Shown: positions 58,210-64,000 of the stretch, in pieces
Layout of the letters: the number at the start of each line of letters is the position of its first letter
Numbering within the stretch: position 1 is the first letter of the stretch
Assembly (NCBI RefSeq): GCF_011250555.1
Contig: NZ_JAANMZ010000006.1
Span: 62,001-126,000, forward strand
From: Bacillus sp. MM2020_4
GTDB taxonomy: Bacteria; Bacillota; Bacilli; Bacillales; Cytobacillaceae
Direction: 5' to 3'
DNA length: 64,000 nucleotides
Translations under genes and position numbers: made by a program
The notes under the pieces: generated by a model
What the model saw: only the letters and a program-made list of their open reading frames with translations
What the model was told of the DNA's origin: nothing
Databases searched by the model: none

Positions 58210-60072
58210 TTATCTTTCCTCATGTTCAGCTTCGACATTTTTAAATTGGTTGAAAAACATTTGATAATAGCGGCCTTGTGCATCCATTAACACATCATGA
58301 CTGCCTTTCTCAATGATTTGCCCATTGTCAATCACCATGATGGTATCAGCATCACGAATGGTATTTAATCGATGGGCAATGATAAAGCTCGTCCGCTCCG
58401 ACATTAGTTTTAACAAGGCCTCTTGAATATGAAGCTCTGTTCTGGTGTCAATGCTGCTGGTGGCCTCATCTAAAATGAGCAAGGATGGTTTTGCTAGGAT
58501 GACCCTGGCAATCGCTAACAGCTGCCGCTGACCTTGACTTAAATTGCCGCCATTTTCCGATAGAACTGTTTCATACTGATTCGGCAGCCTTTTAATAAAC
58601 ACATCCGCATTCGCCATTTTAGCAGCTTGTTCCACCTCATCATCGCCGGCATCAGGTTTCCCGTATTTAATGTTCTCCTTGATGGTTCCAGAAAATAAAT
58701 ACGTGTCCTGCAGCACAAAGCCAAAACATTTCCGTAAGCTGTCCCTCGTGTAATCGCGAATATCCCGGCCATCGAGCAGGATTCTTCCTTCTGTTACATC
58801 GTAGAATCTCGTCAACAGGTTAACAATCGTCGTTTTTCCGGCACCAGTGGGCCCGACAAGGGCGATACTGCTGCCGACATTCGCTTCGAAGCTGACATTT
58901 TTTAAAATAAGGACATCCGACCGATAACCAAAGCTGACATTTTCAAAGACGACATGGCCTTTAGGCTGTTCCAGGGAAACGGCCTTTGGTACATCTGCCG
59001 GCTCCTCCTGTTCATCCATCACCTCAAATACGCGCTCAGCTCCAGCCACACCTGACTGCAGGATATTAAAAATATTGGCAAGATCATTAAGCGGTCTGCC
59101 AAACTGCCTTGAATAGGTAAGAAAGCTGGCAATCGTCCCAACAGTGATTAGACTTTTGACGGCGAGGATGCCGCCGATGACCGCCACAATTGCAAAGCCG
59201 AGATTATTAATTACGTTCATAATTGGCATCAAGAAGCCTGACCAAATTTGCGCCTTGAGGCCGACATCGCGAAGCTTGCTATTTACTGCTTCGAACTCTT
59301 CAATCACCTTGTCCTCATGATTGAAGGCCTTGACAACCTCAATTCCGGAAATCGTTTCCTCTATATGACCATTCAATTTGCCAAGCTCCACTTGTTGATT
59401 TTTAAATAAAACACTTGTCCGTTTCGCAATCGTCCGTGTCAGTAAAAAAACGAGCGGAACTGTTAGCAAACTTGCTACTGTGAGGATAGGACTTAGAACC
59501 AGCATCATCATTAACGATCCCGTGAGGACCATCAATCCGGACATTAATTGCGTGGTGGACTGGGAGATGGTGTTACTGACATTATCTACGTCATTTGATA
59601 ACCGGCTCATCAGTTCTCCGTGTGTTCGTGAATCAAAAAAGGAAACGGACAGCTTTTGCAGCTTTGCAAATAGGGCATCCCTTAGACGCTTGACAACTCT
59701 CCCGGCCACACCGGCCATCAGCCAGCCTTGCAAAAAGGTAAGAACGGCATCCGCTACATAAGCAGTGGCCAGAACAATTACCATCATTTCAAGAAAGCGG
59801 AAATCTACCTTTCCATTTTTAAGGCTCATCGCATCAACAGCTTTCCCGATTAAGAACGGGGCGATCAGCATAAGTACTGAATCAATGATAATAAAGAAAA
59901 AGATCAAGGTGAGCATTTTTCGCTCATTGCCAAAATACTGCCAGAGACGCCTTAAGGTAGCTTTGAAGTCTTTTGGCTTGACCACCGGTCCTCGAAAGCG
60001 GTGGGCACCACCGGGCCGTAATGGCGGTGGGGTACGGTCGGTATTGCCAGCCGGTGCAGTTTGCTTTGCCAT
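58210..60072 (-). CDS. yfiC: ABC exporter half, YfiC-like
   Basis: The 620-residue exporter has a Pro/Arg-rich cytoplasmic N-terminus, six membrane segments (about 60-340) and an ATPase domain. The ATPase has Walker A GPTGAGKTT, the signature LSQGQRQLL and Walker B LLILDEATSSID. The signature has Q instead of the usual G, a hint of a degenerate site in the heterodimer. ATG 60070-60072 has AGGAGG 9 nt upstream and lies 1 bp after the yfiB stop. Substrates are unknown; multidrug export is inferred from the family. Confidence 0.87.
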   Translation of the reverse strand: MAKQTAPAGNTDRTPPPLRPGGAHRFRGPVVKPKDFKATLRRLWQYFGNERKMLTLIFFFIIIDSVLMLIAPFLIGKAVDAMSLKNGKVDFRFLEMMVIVLATAYVADAVLTFLQGWLMAGVAGRVVKRLRDALFAKLQKLSVSFFDSRTHGELMSRLSNDVDNVSNTISQSTTQLMSGLMVLTGSLMMMLVLSPILTVASLLTVPLVFLLTRTIAKRTSVLFKNQQVELGKLNGHIEETISGIEVVKAFNHEDKVIEEFEAVNSKLRDVGLKAQIWSGFLMPIMNVINNLGFAIVAVIGGILAVKSLITVGTIASFLTYSRQFGRPLNDLANIFNILQSGVAGAERVFEVMDEQEEPADVPKAVSLEQPKGHVVFENVSFGYRSDVLILKNVSFEANVGSSIALVGPTGAGKTTIVNLLTRFYDVTEGRILLDGRDIRDYTRDSLRKCFGFVLQDTYLFSGTIKENIKYGKPDAGDDEVEQAAKMANADVFIKRLPNQYETVLSENGGNLSQGQRQLLAIARVILAKPSLLILDEATSSIDTRTELHIQEALLKLMSERTSFIIAHRLNTIRDADTIMVIDNGQIIEKGSHDVLMDAQGRYYQMFFNQFKNVEAEHEER

Positions 60073-60073
60073 G

Positions 60074-61804
60074 TTACACGACCTCCTTACCGATCTGTGA
60101 GTGGTAAATTTCTTGATAAACCGTACATTCCGCCAGTAATTGTCTATGGGTACCGACCCCAACAAGTTCGCCTTGGTCGAGGACTACAATCTTATCGGCA
60201 TCCATAATTGAGGTAATCCGCTGGGCAATCAGCAAACACGTAAGCCCTTTGGCATACGTCTTTAAACCTTCTTTAATTTTTGCCTCTGTTGCCACATCAA
60301 CCGCACTAGTACTGTCATCTAGGATTAATATATCCGGCTTTTTAATCAGGGCCCTGGCAATCGAGATCCGCTGCTTTTGTCCACCGGAAAAGTTAACGCC
60401 TCCCTGGCCAATTTGCGTTTGATAGCCTTCCGGTGCGGCCGAGATAAAGTCATGGGCACCGGCAATGGCCGCCGCGGCGAGGACTTCTTCCTCTGTGGCC
60501 GATTCTTTCCCCCAGCGGATATTCTCAGCCACACTTCCGGTAAACAAGATATTCTTTTGCGGCACCATGGCGATTCTTTCACGCAGTTTTTTTGGATTAA
60601 CTAGTTTACTATCTTGCCCATCTACTTTAATCGTCCCGCTCGTGACATCATAAAAGCGGGGGATCAGCCCGACTAATGTGCTTTTTCCTGAGCCGGTTGA
60701 GCCAATGACGCCGACGGTTTCCCCGGGTAGGATGGTAAGATTAATATTTTTTAAGATGGGCTCACCGCTTGTCCCTTCGTAGGAAAAAGTAACATTTTCA
60801 AAATCAATTCTTCCCTTTTCCGTGTGAGGCCGCGGCGAGGTCTCATTTTTCCAGGTAATGTCGTCCTCTTGCCTAAATACTTCATCAATTCTCCCGGCTG
60901 ACGCCTTTGCCCTGACAAACATATTGAAGACCATCGAAATCATCATCAAGGAAAATAAGATTTGTGTCATATAGTTGGTAAAGGCAATGATATGCCCGAC
61001 TTGAATGTGGCCGTTATCGACGCCTATACCGCCGATCCATAAGACGACAACGATACCAAGATTAACTGTAAGCATAATTGCCGGGCTGAAAACAGACATA
61101 AGCCGCCCTGCGGCGATGGATTGATTTTTAAAATGATCATTTGCCATGGTGAATTTGCCCATCTCAACATCGAAGCGATTGAATGCTTTGACCACACGGA
61201 CGCCTGATAGGTATTCACGCATCACCCTGTTCACCCGGTCCAATGCCTGTTGCACCTTCGAGAAAAGTGGGAACCCTAAACGTAAATTCAGGATGATAAA
61301 CAGCGCCACGATTGGTACTACCACCGCTAGTACTATGGATAAATGCAGATTCAACCGCATCGCCATCACCAGTCCGCCGATGGCCAAGAGCGGGGCCTTG
61401 ACGAAGATGCGCATTGTGCCGTTGACAAAGACTTGCACCTGGGTCACATCGTTTGTCAGACGGGTGATTAACGATGCGCGGTCAAATTTGTCTAGGTTTT
61501 TAAACGAAAGTGTTTGTACCTTGTTAAATAAATCGGACCTGAGTTCGGTGCCAAAGTTTTGTGAGACAATACTGGCCATAATGCTTCTAGTTGATGCGCT
61601 CACGGCACCGAAGGCGGTAATCGCAAGCATCACTCCGCCCATTTGTAACACATAGCGGATGTCTCGATCAGCAACCCCATTATCGATAATTTTCGCCATA
61701 ATTGTCGGCTGCATTAAATCGCAAATCGCCTCAAAAGTGAGGAATAAAACGGCAATGCTAAATGACTTCCAATACTTCTTTGTGTATTTTGAGAGAAATT
61801 TCAT
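60074..61804 (-). CDS. yfiB: ABC exporter half, YfiB-like
   Basis: The 576-residue exporter half has six membrane segments (about 15-300) and an ATPase domain with Walker A GSTGSGKST, the signature FSGGQKQRIS and Walker B ILILDDSTSAVD. The Walker B ends in DD rather than DE, so the catalytic Glu is replaced by Asp. This is the usual sign of a heterodimeric exporter with one non-canonical site. ATG 61802-61804 follows AAGGTGAG. It partners YfiC. Confidence 0.87.
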   Translation of the reverse strand: MKFLSKYTKKYWKSFSIAVLFLTFEAICDLMQPTIMAKIIDNGVADRDIRYVLQMGGVMLAITAFGAVSASTRSIMASIVSQNFGTELRSDLFNKVQTLSFKNLDKFDRASLITRLTNDVTQVQVFVNGTMRIFVKAPLLAIGGLVMAMRLNLHLSIVLAVVVPIVALFIILNLRLGFPLFSKVQQALDRVNRVMREYLSGVRVVKAFNRFDVEMGKFTMANDHFKNQSIAAGRLMSVFSPAIMLTVNLGIVVVLWIGGIGVDNGHIQVGHIIAFTNYMTQILFSLMMISMVFNMFVRAKASAGRIDEVFRQEDDITWKNETSPRPHTEKGRIDFENVTFSYEGTSGEPILKNINLTILPGETVGVIGSTGSGKSTLVGLIPRFYDVTSGTIKVDGQDSKLVNPKKLRERIAMVPQKNILFTGSVAENIRWGKESATEEEVLAAAAIAGAHDFISAAPEGYQTQIGQGGVNFSGGQKQRISIARALIKKPDILILDDSTSAVDVATEAKIKEGLKTYAKGLTCLLIAQRITSIMDADKIVVLDQGELVGVGTHRQLLAECTVYQEIYHSQIGKEVV

Positions 61805-61890
61805 AGGCTCACCTTTTCCTGTCAACCAATTATAATAAGGATATTATAGTTTGGTTTCCTATGATTGACCAATTATTTCGACTTTAGAAA

Positions 61891-61928
61891 TAAAAAAATG
61901 GACCATTCATAAAAAAATGGACCATTCG
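61891..61928. repeat. 19-bp tandem duplication
   Basis: TAAAAAAATGGACCATTCA (61891-61909) is repeated at 61910-61928 with one difference at the last base. It lies between yfiB and the ASCH-domain gene. Confidence 0.85.
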
Positions 61929-61948
61929 CCTTGCATCTCCCTTACGCT

Positions 61949-62293
61949 TTAGGCGGGACGGAATTCATGAACCCAGACGCGCATTTGCGGCAGCCACGGC
62001 ATTCCCGGGTGATGGGAAAGAATCGATTGTTTATACTCTTCCACCGTTTCGAAGCCCTCGCGGCGGGCATCTTCATCAGTCAACTCACCAAGGCTCTGAG
62101 AATAAACCTTTTCAACCACGAACTGACGGCCTTCCAGTGTCATAATCTCACCTGGGTCGGCATATCTGCTATTTCTGCGGGTTGCGGTCTTTTCGCCTGA
62201 AAGAACTTTTTGAACATCTGCTTCCACTGTCACCAATTGTTCAATCGTGCCTTTTTTAGGTGGCAACGTATTATTTTCATTTTGTGTTGTCAT
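61949..62293 (-). CDS. ASCH domain-containing protein
   Basis: The 114-residue protein shows the ASCH pattern: VLSGEKTATRR near residue 30, GEIMTLEGRQFVVEKVYS, LTDEDARREGFETVEEYKQSI and MRVWVHEF at the end. ASCH domains have a PUA-like fold and are thought to bind RNA or modified nucleotides; one group are amidohydrolases acting on N4-acetylcytidine. GAGGAG precedes the ATG. No operon partner. Confidence 0.82.
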   Translation of the reverse strand: MTTQNENNTLPPKKGTIEQLVTVEADVQKVLSGEKTATRRNSRYADPGEIMTLEGRQFVVEKVYSQSLGELTDEDARREGFETVEEYKQSILSHHPGMPWLPQMRVWVHEFRPA

Positions 62294-62385
62294 TTATTTC
62301 TCCTCCTCGTGCAGTTTATTTTTCCATATTAACATTGTCTGTATAGTAAAATCCAATTCAAAGAACTTCCCTTTAGATCATTACC

Positions 62386-64000
62386 TTACACGACCTGACC
62401 GCCCTTTTCACGGTACTTCAATATTCCTTCCGCCGCACGGTAGGCTAAAGCACCAACTGTATCTGTCGGATTATAGCCGGAGTTGTGCGGGAACGCAGAT
62501 GCTCCAATCACAAACAGATTATCGTAGTCCCACATTTGCAAATAATTATTGACTGCAGATGTGGCCGGATCCGCACCCATGATGACACCGCCGGTATTGT
62601 GGGTTGATTGGTAGGTGGTGATATCATATGGCCCTAAGTCTTTCATCGAATCAATATGATCAGCCCCCATTTCCTTTAGGACATCCGTGCATTTACCGGC
62701 AAGAAACTTAGCCATCTGGCGGTCTTGCTCTTCAAAATCAAAGGTAATCCGAATCAACGGATCGCCATACGCATCCTTATAACTTGGATCAAGATCGAGA
62801 AAGTGTCGTTTAAATGGCATCGACGATCCTTGGGAAGAGACTGATAAGAAGCGATTTGCATATTTAACTGACTTTTCCTTGAACTCTTTGCCCCAGTTTG
62901 GCTTTCCACCTGGAACCGGATTGTTTTGAATCGGCCGCAGCCCGGTTTGCGTTAGGGAAATCATGCCGCCATGGATGAAATTGAGATTAGTGTGATCAAA
63001 ATTATCTCCGTTGTAATCATCGACAACCATCCCCAGGGCACCCGCCCCGGCAAAGGTATTAAATTCTTTATCCTCAAAGAAGCCTACAGCATTGCCCTTA
63101 ATCACCTGATAGGCATAATTCTTCCCAATCACACCTTTTCCCGTGTTAGGGTCATAAGGCCTGCCCACCTCTGACATTAACAGCAGGCGAATATTATTGA
63201 AGACATAGCTAGTCATCACGACAATATCAGCAGGCTGCTCAATCTCTTCACCTGTCGTAACATCCGTATACATGACACCCGTTACTTTGTCACCTGTTTT
63301 TACTATTCTTCTCACATTTGAATGGGTCCTAATTTCAAAATTGCCTGTTTTGTTTGCAACAGGAATAACCGTGACAACCGGATCGGCTTTTGCTCCATAT
63401 TCACAGCCAAACCGTTCACAATACCCGCAATATTGACAGGCCGCCCGTTTGATTCCGTCCGGATTCGTATAAGACTCAGATAGATTGGCAGACGGCATCA
63501 TGTAGGGATGAAGCTTCATTTTTTTTGTCGCCTTCTCGAACATGGCCATTGCAGGCGATTGTTTCATGGGCGGGGTTGGATATTTACTTGACCGTTTTCC
63601 GGCAAGCGGATTTTCTTCACCTGAAATGCCGGCAACCTTCTCAAACTTGTCGTAATACGGTTCGAGCTGGTCATAGGTAATCCCCCAATCCTGCAGGGCC
63701 ATGTCCGCCGGGATTTTATCTTTCCCATATCGTTCAACGGTTTTGCTATAGATTTCAAAGTCGTAAGGTAAAAAGCGGAACGTCTGCCCATTCCAATGAA
63801 CACCAGCACCGCCTAAGCCATCCCCAATCAAAAAGGAACCATATTGCCGCATCGGCAGGGCCCGAATTTTTTCATTGCCTCTAAACGTAATCGTTTCCTT
63901 CGATAGGTCTTGCATAAGATCATAGCGGAGGGCATAGCGCAGTTCATCATGCACCATAAAATAATCCTCTGTCTTACGTTCTTTCCCTCTTTCCAATCCC
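62386..64000 (-). CDS. GMC family oxidoreductase, N-terminus cut by the window
   Basis: The visible 538 codons continue past the right edge. The frame opens with G-L-E-R-G-K, which normally follows the FAD-binding GxGxxG strand, so about 40 residues are missing. Features include GDGLGGAGVHWNG, a Cys-rich stretch CQYCGYCERFGCEYG, DPSYKDAYGDPLIRITF and the C-terminal NTGGVIMG..FVIGASAFPHNSGYNPT. This is the gluconate 2-dehydrogenase-like alpha branch of GMC flavoproteins, membrane-linked sugar or sugar-acid dehydrogenases. The substrate is not visible from sequence. Confidence 0.88.
   Translation of the reverse strand, partial: GLERGKERKTEDYFMVHDELRYALRYDLMQDLSKETITFRGNEKIRALPMRQYGSFLIGDGLGGAGVHWNGQTFRFLPYDFEIYSKTVERYGKDKIPADMALQDWGITYDQLEPYYDKFEKVAGISGEENPLAGKRSSKYPTPPMKQSPAMAMFEKATKKMKLHPYMMPSANLSESYTNPDGIKRAACQYCGYCERFGCEYGAKADPVVTVIPVANKTGNFEIRTHSNVRRIVKTGDKVTGVMYTDVTTGEEIEQPADIVVMTSYVFNNIRLLLMSEVGRPYDPNTGKGVIGKNYAYQVIKGNAVGFFEDKEFNTFAGAGALGMVVDDYNGDNFDHTNLNFIHGGMISLTQTGLRPIQNNPVPGGKPNWGKEFKEKSVKYANRFLSVSSQGSSMPFKRHFLDLDPSYKDAYGDPLIRITFDFEEQDRQMAKFLAGKCTDVLKEMGADHIDSMKDLGPYDITTYQSTHNTGGVIMGADPATSAVNNYLQMWDYDNLFVIGASAFPHNSGYNPTDTVGALAYRAAEGILKYREKGGQVV

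Overview
The window reads as chromosome of a spore-forming, low-to-moderate GC Bacillaceae that can denitrify; a Neobacillus- or Mesobacillus-like species is my best guess (inference). Evidence for Bacillaceae: spore genes (sspH, gerQ, rsfA, pbpG, a gamma-type SASP), bacillithiol synthesis (bshB2), HemQ, strong AGGAGG-type ribosome binding sites, TTG starts, CcpA and FadR type operators, and gene order. From the left edge to about 21.2 kb the order (thiolase, fadF, clsB, argS, ywiB, speB, speE, pbpG, ywhD, ywhC, ywhB, ywgA, ywfO, rsfA, lipL, pta, hemQ, gerQ, ywdK, ywdI) follows the Bacillus subtilis backbone; pdxK at 35.5 kb continues it. A perfect ParB site (parS) at 21296 supports an origin-proximal location.

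Layout. 1-3.9 kb: fatty-acid beta-oxidation genes with FadR-like operators, then cardiolipin synthase. 4-21.2 kb: housekeeping and sporulation backbone. 21.4-35.1 kb: an inserted molybdenum/formate module: modAB, moeB, moaD, moaE, two MoeA genes (one fused to a periplasmic-binding-like domain), mobA, fdhE, and fdhABC-fdhD. The catalytic formate dehydrogenase subunit is split in ordinary ORF calls by an in-frame UGA at 33598-33600. That UGA is followed at the correct distance by a SECIS hairpin, so it is a selenoprotein of the FDH-N/O type. 35.5-37.6 kb: pdxK, yojF, bshB2. 38-45.8 kb: a divergent Crp/Fnr regulator and a clade II nitrous oxide reductase operon (cytochrome c, nosZ, membrane protein, nosD, nosY, nosF, unusual lipoprotein) behind an FNR-type box. 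45.9-51.6 kb: HAD phosphatase, AlkD glycosylase, a one-module gamma SASP, a duplicated P-loop protein, YbaK, and an orphan cobalamin-binding/radical SAM protein with a perfect FNR-type palindrome upstream. 51.9-56.5 kb: a branched-chain amino acid ABC transporter (livKHMGF). 56.8-64 kb: niacin permease niaP, the heterodimeric exporter yfiBC, an ASCH-domain protein and a GMC oxidoreductase cut by the window edge.

How the genes work together: formate is oxidised outside the membrane by the TAT-exported Mo/Se enzyme, electrons pass through the iron-sulfur and cytochrome b subunits to menaquinone, and under oxygen limitation nitrous oxide can be the terminal acceptor through the membrane-anchored cytochrome c and NosZ. 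The intervening Mod/Moa/Moe/Mob genes supply the cofactor. Two families of dispersed intergenic repeats (a GGTGYCAGGCACC palindrome and an AAGCGGAAGCGCC element) pepper the gaps. All assignments are from reading the sequence; no database search was possible.
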